This document shows positions 39,305 to 47,389 of a DNA stretch of 64,000 nucleotides, piece after piece (the stretch's first letter is position 1; the number at the start of each line of letters is the position of its first letter). The notes beneath the pieces were generated by a model. That model saw nothing but the letters and a program-made list of their open reading frames with translations. It was not told the origin of the DNA and did not search any database. The position numbers and the translations under genes were made by a program. The DNA lies in the NCBI GenBank assembly GCA_038316435.1, contig JBBQAQ010000018.1, positions 1 through 64,000 of the forward strand, read 5' to 3'. Origin of the DNA: JACJXF01 sp038316435 (GTDB lineage Bacteria; Bacteroidota; Bacteroidia; Bacteroidales; GCA-2748055).

Positions 39305-39964
39305 TTATCTCAATATCACTCCCCATTCAGCAACAAAATATCCATCTCTTTTAAAATCATCTATTGTCGGCTCTACTATTATATCAATTAACTGATTGTG
39401 TCCTTCAATAACATAAAAAAGTCTCAATAAATTATCAGGTTCCTTTGAAAAATTCAGTCGTATTACATTGTCAATTAATCTATCTGTCTGTGGGTAAATT
39501 GAATAAAATGTGTAATCATCAAGTCGAGGAATCCAGTAGTCAATGAAATCGTCAATTTCTCTACCTTTAAATCCATAATCAGCCATATTTTTTCTGAAAA
39601 AGGATTCTAGGTGATCTATTTTAATGATCCATCCAGAGTTATTTTGCCAAATATCTGGTTGAATGCTTTCATAAAATAAATAAGAATAAGTGTTATCTAT
39701 CAATCCATTCGTATCAACTGAAATATTCCAACCGGTTCCGTATTCAGGAATTGATGTTACAATTTTACCCCCTATTGGAAAATCAAGTTTTACAGTCAAT
39801 AGGATTTGTTCATTCGGGTATATGTAAATGTTTGGTTTATAAACCATAAGGCAGGTATCACATTCGTTTTCATCGTCATCAGGATCGCAACTTTGAAATG
39901 GTATAGTAATCATCAAATATGTGATGAATATCAATGGTAATCCTATATATTTCAATGCTTTCAT
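39305..39964 (-). CDS. Hypothetical lipoprotein of the KPxIYLYP type
   Basis: A 219-residue protein with a lipoprotein signal (IPFQSC, followed by an acidic DPDDDENE stretch) and then YKPNIYIYPNEQ, PEYGTGWNISVDTNG and YSYLFYES. These match a widespread uncharacterised bacterial family starting KPVIYLYP. The function is unknown. The ATG at 39964 is preferred over the GTG at 39985 because it gives a compact signal. It is on the opposite strand to the PUL and ends 119 bases from the GH43 stop, so it is not part of the regulon. Confidence 0.6.
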   Translation of the reverse strand: MKALKYIGLPLIFITYLMITIPFQSCDPDDDENECDTCLMVYKPNIYIYPNEQILLTVKLDFPIGGKIVTSIPEYGTGWNISVDTNGLIDNTYSYLFYESIQPDIWQNNSGWIIKIDHLESFFRKNMADYGFKGREIDDFIDYWIPRLDDYTFYSIYPQTDRLIDNVIRLNFSKEPDNLLRLFYVIEGHNQLIDIIVEPTIDDFKRDGYFVAEWGVILR

Positions 39965-40056
39965 ATCTCTTTTATTTGTATTCACTTATGATGAATTATC
40001 TGCTTGTAGGGTTGCGTCTCAATTGGTGCAAACTATACAATATCTTTTTGGAAAGC

Positions 40057-40362
40057 TTACTCTTCCTTTTTAACATGAAGTATATGTAAAAGCCGGTGAA
40101 TTAGTGGTGAAAAGAAAACTGCTGTAATACTTAAAAATGCGACTCCGCTATAAAGCGCATAAAATGACGAGAAAAGCTTTGCATTATCAGTTGTCATCTC
40201 GGATACAGGATCCATTCCTGTTAAAATCATGCATGCCATATAAAAACTATCCAGCCAGCTAATATTTCCAAGGTACTTATACCCAAATGTGCCAATTAAA
40301 ACAGAAATTGCAATAAGTAATAAGGCGAATAGTCCATATTTTCCAGAAGAAGTGCAGTCTGT
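40057..40362 (-). pseudogene. 5'-truncated small two-helix membrane protein
   Basis: The open minus frame from 40362 reads GKYGLFALLLIAISVLIG, then YLGNISWLDSFYMACMILTGMDP, then YALYSGVAFLSITAVFF, and ends LHVKKEE. It has two hydrophobic helices with a loop resembling small ion-channel-like proteins of Bacteroidota, though no TVGYGD selectivity filter is present. There is no ATG before the first helix and an in-frame stop at 40365-40363, so the start seems lost. An intact start from the internal Met at 40239 would remove the first helix. A TATCTTTG box on the minus strand near 40522 could be its old promoter. Family not firmly recognised. Confidence 0.45.
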
Positions 40363-40545
40363 TTATTGAGTCCTTAAAATTTAAAATCCGTCTAATTAAG
40401 GCTCAACCTAAAGTAGCTAATAGCTTAGTGCACAGAAAATAACGAATTAGGGTGGCCGTCTTGCTCTACCTTGCCATGAAAGATGCCAAACCTAAATTAA
40501 CAATTCACTATTTCGCAAAGATAAGTCAGCATAAGCGTCTATTTC

Positions 40546-41628
40546 TCAATTGTCATTTTTTGTTCCACATGTAGAGCAGAAGGGCAAATGTGCAAAATTT
40601 TTGTTACCACAACTCGCACAGTTTTTAAATAGTTCAAGACCGCAATGTCTGCAAAAATTTGTAACTGATTTATAGATCTCCGGGTCAATATTTCTGGCTG
40701 GTGGAAACTCCCACTTTTTTATAATGAAGTCCTTACCACAAGAAGGACAAAAATGATTTTCAAGAGCTTTTTCTGCAACTTCGATTTGCACATTTTTAGC
40801 TCTTTCCTGAGTAGATACTTTTAGTTCAGCTTGTTTCTTATCAATAAATTGCCGGATTGTTCTGATTGCATAATACCCAAGTCCCACTGAGAGTATAATG
40901 CCAACGGCATATCGAACATAACCTCCATAACTAGGCAGATATGGAACAAGTCCAAAGAAAAATGCATAAAATGAAAATAAGGTAAAACCGAAAAATAATG
41001 GCCAAAATTTATGGTTTCTGTACCGTATGAAAAAGAAGATTCCTAAAGCTAAAATAGGGCCAACAAAAAGAAGTCGAAGCAGAAAAACTATAAGGTCGTA
41101 ATGTTTTAATTCTTTGTAATACTTGATTTCAGCTTTTTGGTTTTCCTTGTCAATTAATAATTGTATTTCTTGTTTTTGTGCATCCTTTATATCAATTTCT
41201 GCTTGCCTGGAATTAAGCTGTAAACGCCAGTCCTGTTCAATTTTATAGAATTCGTCCAGCTTCCTTGCTCTGCCAATTACTTCAATATCTTTATCGGGAG
41301 AGCCTAAGGTTATTCTGGTTTGCACCCAATTGTCGAAAGACTGTTTCTCATTTGTGTAATTTTCTCTGGCTGTTTCAATTGTTTTTTCAATAGTGCTTCT
41401 ACTATTATTTAAGCTTTCAATATCGACATTTATATTATTGATTTTATTGTCAAGATCTTTCATCGTCGCATGGTCGACAAATTTTTCAATTTCAGGACGC
41501 ACGGTAACAGTGTCAAGGTCCCCGATAATTCTATTTGACAGAAGAATAAGAAACACGCAAAGGATAATCGAAATGGAATAATAAATAATCTGGGAAGTAC
41601 GCTGAAGTTTTTTACTGTTAAGTTCCAT
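40546..41628 (-). CDS. Membrane protein with coiled coil and double zinc ribbon
   Basis: A 360-residue protein of unknown function. One membrane helix at about 14-30, a long charged coiled coil at about 50-175, three more helices at about 178-199, 209-228 and 237-255, then a cytosolic tail with four CxxC pairs (CPSC, CRHC, CASC, CSTC) forming two zinc-ribbon-like knuckles. It probably anchors or senses something at the inner membrane. It is not related to the glycan genes and shares its strand with the T9SS-tailed protein 21 bases upstream. Confidence 0.6.
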   Translation of the reverse strand: MELNSKKLQRTSQIIYYSISIILCVFLILLSNRIIGDLDTVTVRPEIEKFVDHATMKDLDNKINNINVDIESLNNSRSTIEKTIETARENYTNEKQSFDNWVQTRITLGSPDKDIEVIGRARKLDEFYKIEQDWRLQLNSRQAEIDIKDAQKQEIQLLIDKENQKAEIKYYKELKHYDLIVFLLRLLFVGPILALGIFFFIRYRNHKFWPLFFGFTLFSFYAFFFGLVPYLPSYGGYVRYAVGIILSVGLGYYAIRTIRQFIDKKQAELKVSTQERAKNVQIEVAEKALENHFCPSCGKDFIIKKWEFPPARNIDPEIYKSVTNFCRHCGLELFKNCASCGNKNFAHLPFCSTCGTKNDN

Positions 41629-41649
41629 GGATCTTGGTTATGAAATTTG

Positions 41650-42285
41650 TCATTTATGAATTTGCACTATTCTTGTCTCATTTGAATTTCTAATTCTTAC
41701 TAAATAAACTCCTGGCGTGAAATTACTTAAATCAAAATGGATTGAAGACAATCCGTTCGCTTTTTTAGTGTTTACGATTCTTCCGTAACAATCTGATACA
41801 TCAATTTCTGAATTTCTATTATAATCATCCAACTCAATAGTTATTTTCCCCTGTGTTGGATTGGGATAAATTAACAAATTCCAGCGAGTCCCGATTTTTG
41901 GAGTATCCATTAACAATTCACCGTTAAAACTCACTGAAAATTGCTCAAAATAGAAACTATCAATTTCCATTTGTACTCTTTTATAACAGGTACAAGTGGC
42001 AAGCAAGGTATCAATAATTGTTTCCGATATCATCACTTCATTACTATCAACCCTGACTGTAAAAATATGCTCAATGGCACAATTTTCTGTCCCCAGATAA
42101 CCCGAAACTATTAGAGTGCTCATATTCGCGAAATGATATCCAAGCTGATAATCACTTAAGCTTGATTTGAAACCGGAGCCGCTGCAAATGGAATAAAAAG
42201 TCAATTCCCGAAAATCCTGCGCCTTCAGCAAGTTTATGTTTGCACTCAGGATTATTAATGCCAGAATTTGAGTAATTGTTTTCAT
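41650..42285 (-). CDS. Small secreted protein with T9SS sorting domain
   Basis: A 211-residue protein with a signal peptide (LLKAQ), a middle of about 110 residues with several Cys (CTCYKR, ENCAIE), and a type A T9SS domain from NLLIYPNPTQGKITIE to the end (PGVYLVRIRNSN). It is secreted or surface-attached. The cargo part is not recognised. Confidence 0.7.
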   Translation of the reverse strand: MKTITQILALIILSANINLLKAQDFRELTFYSICSGSGFKSSLSDYQLGYHFANMSTLIVSGYLGTENCAIEHIFTVRVDSNEVMISETIIDTLLATCTCYKRVQMEIDSFYFEQFSVSFNGELLMDTPKIGTRWNLLIYPNPTQGKITIELDDYNRNSEIDVSDCYGRIVNTKKANGLSSIHFDLSNFTPGVYLVRIRNSNETRIVQIHK

Positions 42286-42392
42286 GGTTTGTTAATTTTA
42301 ATTTTGTATCCCCAAGTATATTTTGAGTCTAATAGCCAGAATTTTCACTTCATAAGCCGTGTATTCAAAAAATTGGTTTGTTCTTTGGTTTG

Positions 42393-42500
42393 TTACTTCA
42401 CATTTATCACCACTTTTCCCTTAGCGTGACCCTCGCTTAAATACCTCATGGCATGGATGGTTTTTTCAAGAGAATACAATTCGGTCAAGAACTGTCTTTA
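42393..42500 (-). pseudogene. 3' remnant of a zinc-type alcohol dehydrogenase
   Basis: The minus strand reads ELYSLEKTIHAMRYLSEGHA then KGKVVINVK and a stop. This is the typical C-terminus of MDR NAD(P)-dependent dehydrogenases (PLEK...AH.Y...GH..GKVV). The upstream part of the gene is absent. The rest of the 42286-42946 gap shows no gene or recognisable element. Confidence 0.6.
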
Positions 42501-42946
42501 AGTTTCCATTCTTCTTTCTACCTTTCTTATTCTATTATCAAAGATATTTCTAATATAGTCAAAATCCAACTAAAAAGCTCATCAAAAAATCAACCCTGAT
42601 AGTTTTGAGAACCACTTATCCAATTAACGCACGCTAATTTTTAACCGAAAATCTTTTAAACGAATTGCCGTCAAAAACCCTGTAAGTTAAAAAATACCCA
42701 TAGACCCAAATTCTGAAGTGCCAATGATAATGGACTGGAAAATTAATAGAGGGGGTCATTTTTAATTTTTGCGGCAAGAATGTAAAATGTGGAGCAGAAA
42801 AATCCAATTTTCTTTATGATAAACTCAACTAGTATGAATAATTAATTGACTATCCTTTAGTTCTTATACTTACCTTTTTATTAATATTGCATACATGTTT
42901 CTTTATAAGAAATAATGCGTGACTCAAATTAAATAAACTACCTGAA

Positions 42947-44671
42947 ATGAAACAGCTCCTTCTGCTTTTATCCCTTCTGTTTTTTGGAAATCAGCTTTTT
43001 TCCCAGAACCTTTTGAAATTTGAATGGAAATTTAAAACCGGCGACAACCTGGAATGGGCAAGCAACGGCTATGATGATAAGGATTGGACTTCAATTATTG
43101 CTGGAACAATTTGGGAATCTCAGGGAATTGGCAACTACGACGGATTTGCATGGTACCGCCAGTCGGTTGTTATTCCCTCTAAACTGAAAAAAGAAGTTGA
43201 AGCTAATGGAGGTCTCGAGCTTAATCTTGGAACCATTGATGATGTTGATTATACATACTGGAATGGCGAATTCATTGGGAAAAACGGGGAAATCCCTCCA
43301 AATTATCTTACTGCATATGACAAACTTCGTAAATATTCAATCCCTGCGAATAAAATTATCTGGGATAAACCGAATGTTATTGCCGTAAGAGTGTTCGATT
43401 CAGGAGGTGGTGGCGGAATTATCGGTGATGAAATCGCTTGTACGATAAAAGGCATTCAACAACTACTTACTATTGAACCTCAGTTTTCACGCCCTGATCA
43501 TCTCTTTCTTGGAAAAGAACCTGTTACAATCCCGATAAAAATAACTAATCAGACAAAGTCGTCAATAAAAGGATCCGTCAGTCTTAAACTGCTTTCTGAT
43601 TTTGGAGAAAATGTTAAAACTTCGGTTGTTCAGATATCCATTAAGACTGGAGCAACAACTCTGGTTTCTATGGAAACAGGCGAACTCGCTCCGGGGTTTT
43701 ATATTGCAAACGTATTTTATTCAGGGGATACAAATAATAAAAAGATGGAGTTTAGTATTGGTGTCCGTCCCGAAGAAATAATTTCTCCAACCGACCGTCA
43801 GGCCGATTTTGATAATTACTGGATGCGAGCCAAAAGAGAACTTGCTGCTGTTGATCCTCAATATAAATTAATTCGACAAGATTCCCTTTGCACCGCTACA
43901 AAAGAAGTGTATCTGGTTGAAATGCGTTCACTTGGAAATATCTTAATAAGAGGATGGTATACAAAACCAATTAAAACAGGCACATATCCTGCCATTCTTC
44001 ATGTTCAGGGTTACAGCTCAGTTATGAAACCCGAATATGCATACCAGGGCAATGATATGATAAGCTTTAACCTTAATATACGTGGCCATGGCAATTCTAC
44101 CGATGATATAAATCCTGGATTCCCAGGTTACATGCAGTATTTTGTAAACGATAAAGAATTGTATATCTACCGTGGCGCTTACATGGATTGCTTGAGGGCA
44201 ATTGACTTTTTGAGCTCACGTGATTGTGTTGACACAACCCGCATTGCAGTAATGGGAGGAAGTCAGGGAGGCGCTCTCAGCTTTGCCACAGCAGCTCTGG
44301 ATTCGCGTATCGATCTTTGTGCTCCCGATGTGCCTTTTTTATCCGATTTTAAAGACTATTTCAAGGTAGCAGCTTGGCCGGGCGGAGAATTTGCAAATTA
44401 TTTTAAAGAACATCCTCAAATGCCTCAGGAACAGATATATGCAACTTTAAGTTACATCGACATAAAAAATCTTGCGCCATGGATAAAAGTGCCGGTATTT
44501 ATGGGTGTTGGCTTACGCGATATGACTTGTCCTCCACATATCAATTTTGCAGCTTACAACCAACTTAAAGGGCCGAAGGAATATAAGGTATATCCAAATT
44601 CAGGTCATGGACTCCCAGCTGAGAACTACAATCTGAAAATTGACTGGGTTAAAAAGGAGTTTAAACTTTAA
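42947..44671 (+). CDS. Secreted acetyl-xylan-esterase-like hydrolase (CE7 type) with jelly-roll domain
   Basis: A 574-residue secreted protein (signal peptide to about 20, LFSQ). Residues 25-180 form a GH2-like jelly roll (FAWYRQSVVIPSK, LNLGTIDDVDYTYWNG), 185-275 a beta-sandwich, and 285-574 an alpha/beta hydrolase of the AXE1/CE7 kind. The triad is readable: S439 in GGSQGG, D525 in GLRDMTCPP and H554 in SGHGLP. It would remove acetyl groups from glycan side chains. No PUL operator was found upstream. It starts the second enzyme cluster. Confidence 0.75.
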   Translation: MKQLLLLLSLLFFGNQLFSQNLLKFEWKFKTGDNLEWASNGYDDKDWTSIIAGTIWESQGIGNYDGFAWYRQSVVIPSKLKKEVEANGGLELNLGTIDDVDYTYWNGEFIGKNGEIPPNYLTAYDKLRKYSIPANKIIWDKPNVIAVRVFDSGGGGGIIGDEIACTIKGIQQLLTIEPQFSRPDHLFLGKEPVTIPIKITNQTKSSIKGSVSLKLLSDFGENVKTSVVQISIKTGATTLVSMETGELAPGFYIANVFYSGDTNNKKMEFSIGVRPEEIISPTDRQADFDNYWMRAKRELAAVDPQYKLIRQDSLCTATKEVYLVEMRSLGNILIRGWYTKPIKTGTYPAILHVQGYSSVMKPEYAYQGNDMISFNLNIRGHGNSTDDINPGFPGYMQYFVNDKELYIYRGAYMDCLRAIDFLSSRDCVDTTRIAVMGGSQGGALSFATAALDSRIDLCAPDVPFLSDFKDYFKVAAWPGGEFANYFKEHPQMPQEQIYATLSYIDIKNLAPWIKVPVFMGVGLRDMTCPPHINFAAYNQLKGPKEYKVYPNSGHGLPAENYNLKIDWVKKEFKL

Positions 44672-44704
44672 TATTTTGCCTTATATTCAGGATGCGTGAA
44701 ATTG

Positions 44705-44770
44705 AAATGCCCCTCCCCAACCTCCCGAGTTCGGGACAGGCTCTCCCACAGGTAATGGAGGGGCTTGTCT
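44705..44770 (+). repeat. Dispersed GC-rich hairpin repeat, copy A
   Basis: It starts GCCCCTCCCCAACCTCCCG and ends GGAGGGGC, forming an imperfect hairpin. An inverted copy lies about 165 bases downstream, and a second inverted pair sits at 56612-56868. The hairpin follows the esterase stop and may act as a terminator. Confidence 0.8.
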
Positions 44771-44931
44771 GGCGTTTGAACAACGCTTTATGGAATTAAA
44801 GATAATATGTTTAAATAGTAAAGTTTAACCTAGTTTTAACTTTGAAAAAGGTATAAAATTCAGAGACAGGAAAGAATTGATATTATTAAACTTCTATAAT
44901 CAAGTAATATAATAAAATCGATAGACTAGCC

Positions 44932-44990
44932 CTCCATTCTGGGGGAGAGCCTGTCCCAAACTCGGGAGGTTGGGGTGGGGCAAAGCGAAA
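44932..44990 (-). repeat. Dispersed GC-rich hairpin repeat, inverted copy A'
   Basis: The reverse complement of this stretch repeats copy A almost base for base over about 45 bases (ACCTCCCGAGT.TGGGACAGG core). The AT-rich spacer between the two has no gene. Confidence 0.8.
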
Positions 44991-45143
44991 AGAATGCCCT
45001 TTTTCCAAACGAGCATCAGTAAAACCAGACCCCAATAAAAGAATTATTTGAGAAAATAACAGAAGTTAGTTCAGTGTAATTCCTGTAAATTCGAATTTGT
45101 AAGTTTGTTTTTTAAAGTATCTTCAAATAACTAACTTCCTGCG

Positions 45144-47357
45144 ATGAATAAGACAACTTTTTTCTCAATTGCCATTCTCTTAATTCTATTTGGGGGATGC
45201 AGAAAAGCTGAACAATGGTTCCCGTTTAATCCTCAAAAGTCAGAAGGAATATCAGCAATTGATCAAAGCCATTGGCTGGATGCCCCGGCTGGCAAAAGTG
45301 GATTCCTAACAATGGATGGGGATCATTTCAAATTTGAAAACGGTGCTCCTGCTAAATTCTGGGGAGTGAATATCTGTAGTGAAAAGCCTTATGTTTCTAA
45401 TGAAGAAGCCATACTCTGGGTCGACAATCTGAAATCCTATGGGATAAATGCCGTCCGTTTTCATAAGTTTACTGAACATGCCCTTACCGGAAATTCTTCG
45501 GTGGATTTGGATTCCGCAATGATGAGGAATTTCGACTTTTTTCACAATCAACTTAAAAATGCCGGAATATATTATGGCTGGTCGCCAATCTATGGACACA
45601 AACCTTTACCGGGCGATAGCGCAAGACTTATAAATTATTCTGAAGTGATAAATTCCGGTTTAAAAGATCATCTTAAATCCTCAACCATAGGTTTGGTAAA
45701 TTTCGCCGAAGATTTGCAGGATTTGCAAATGGAATTGATCCTTAATTTACTGAACCGTACAAATTCTGTATCCAGACAAAAATATGCAGACGATCCCGCT
45801 CTTCTTTTTGTTGAAATACAAAACGAAGATAACATCTACTTTGCAACGATGCAGCAGACTTTGGAAACCTGTCCAACATACCGTTCAATTCTCGCAAAGC
45901 GCTTCACGGACTGGCTTATGCGGAAATACGGCACACAGGAAAAGCTGATTTCTTCATGGGGATCTGAGAATTTTAATTTCGCTCGGGAATTCTCTAAAGA
46001 CACCGCACAATGGCATCTGCAGAAAAGAAATATCTGCCCGATAGCGAACCACGGGGTTTTCGATTATGAATACAAAAAAGCAGTTGATGCAAACTCAACC
46101 ATGCCATTGTACCTTCTGGATATGCTATCCTTCCTGAATATTCAGCAGCAGAACTTTTACGATAAAGCTGTTACCATGATCCGCTCCACCGGTTATAAAG
46201 GAGCCATAGTTGCATCCTGCTGGCAGGCTGGGAGTGGTGTAAGCCATTTTTACAATTTGTACAACGATTTCAAAACTGGTATTGTCGATCGGCACAATTA
46301 TTCTGGTGGAGGAACCGGACATAGTCTTAAACCCAGTAAGGTAAATAATGAATCAATGCTAAAAGTCCCGGGTTCCGGATTGCTGAGCACCGGACTTCAG
46401 AAAGTTCAGGGTCGTCCTTTCGTTTTTTCAGAATGGATGAGTCTCACACCCAACGAATGGACCGCCGAAGCTGTACCTCTTATTGCCGCCTATGGTATGG
46501 GTTTACAAGGATGGGACGGCTCTTTCGCATTTGCTTCGAATAATATCAAGTTTTCCAATACTGTGCAGTCAGGTAATCATGGCGTTTATAACGTGGAATC
46601 TCCTTTACATCTTGGACTCTACCCAGCTATTGCCAATATGATTTACCGGAAGGATATACAGGAAGGAGACCTTCTTGGCACCAGAAATGTGAATATTGGA
46701 GCTCTTGAAAAAGGTGTAATTGGATTTGTAGAAGTATCAGATCAGTCGGGCGATCAGAAGAGTTTCCGCTCTACCATTCCTCAAGAAGTATTGGCAATTG
46801 GTAAATTTCCTGTTGCATTCACATCCACATTTATACCCACAAAAAGTCCCGAATTAACTCAATGGCTTGATACAATAAATCACATAATTAAAGCCAGTAA
46901 CGCACAACTTGAATGGCATTATGGTGAAAAACCATGGTTTAGCATTAATACTCCGGGAACTATTGGTTTCGTGGGATTCCTACCGTCTTCACCGGTAATT
47001 ATAGGGCCTGTAAATATTACTTCGAAAAATGAATTTGCTGTAATCCTTGTCAGCTGCATGAATCCTGAAGAAACCATTCAAACGGCAAAACAATTGGTGA
47101 TAACTACTATTGCCAGGGCGAAAAATACAGGTATGGAATACAATGAGAATCATACAGAACTTCTTCAAGTCGGAAATGCACCATTATTGCTTGAACCAGT
47201 AAAACTCCATCTTACCATTGCCCGAAAAGGGAACCCTAATGTCACAATTCTTGATCACATGGGATATAAAACAACAAATTACCTAAAACCTAAAGATGAA
47301 GAGATGCTTCTGGATGGAGAAAAGACTCATTCGATTTATTACCTTTTGGAATACTAA
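45144..47357 (+). CDS. Clan GH-A glycosidase lipoprotein (family unassigned)
   Basis: A 737-residue lipoprotein (lipobox LFGGC, C19). Residues about 40-480 form a TIM barrel with KFWGVNICSEKPY and YGINAVRFHKFTEHA at the start, E228 in EIQNEDN as likely acid/base and E430 in VFSEWM as likely nucleophile, the usual clan GH-A pair. A C-terminal beta region covers about 500-737. The overall look is GH5/GH2-like without a clear family signature, so the substrate cannot be named. A TAAGTTTG box at 45100-45107 is a candidate promoter, without the PUL half-sites. It is followed after 32 bases by the six-hairpin-like protein. Confidence 0.65.
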   Translation: MNKTTFFSIAILLILFGGCRKAEQWFPFNPQKSEGISAIDQSHWLDAPAGKSGFLTMDGDHFKFENGAPAKFWGVNICSEKPYVSNEEAILWVDNLKSYGINAVRFHKFTEHALTGNSSVDLDSAMMRNFDFFHNQLKNAGIYYGWSPIYGHKPLPGDSARLINYSEVINSGLKDHLKSSTIGLVNFAEDLQDLQMELILNLLNRTNSVSRQKYADDPALLFVEIQNEDNIYFATMQQTLETCPTYRSILAKRFTDWLMRKYGTQEKLISSWGSENFNFAREFSKDTAQWHLQKRNICPIANHGVFDYEYKKAVDANSTMPLYLLDMLSFLNIQQQNFYDKAVTMIRSTGYKGAIVASCWQAGSGVSHFYNLYNDFKTGIVDRHNYSGGGTGHSLKPSKVNNESMLKVPGSGLLSTGLQKVQGRPFVFSEWMSLTPNEWTAEAVPLIAAYGMGLQGWDGSFAFASNNIKFSNTVQSGNHGVYNVESPLHLGLYPAIANMIYRKDIQEGDLLGTRNVNIGALEKGVIGFVEVSDQSGDQKSFRSTIPQEVLAIGKFPVAFTSTFIPTKSPELTQWLDTINHIIKASNAQLEWHYGEKPWFSINTPGTIGFVGFLPSSPVIIGPVNITSKNEFAVILVSCMNPEETIQTAKQLVITTIARAKNTGMEYNENHTELLQVGNAPLLLEPVKLHLTIARKGNPNVTILDHMGYKTTNYLKPKDEEMLLDGEKTHSIYYLLEY

Positions 47358-47389
47358 ACTTGCTTTGAAAAACCAATAATCATATTGAA

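Noticed and set aside
45046..45107. Possible PUL operator before the clan GH-A gene
   Set aside because: The TAAGTTTG box is good, but neither expected half-site position resembles the motif.
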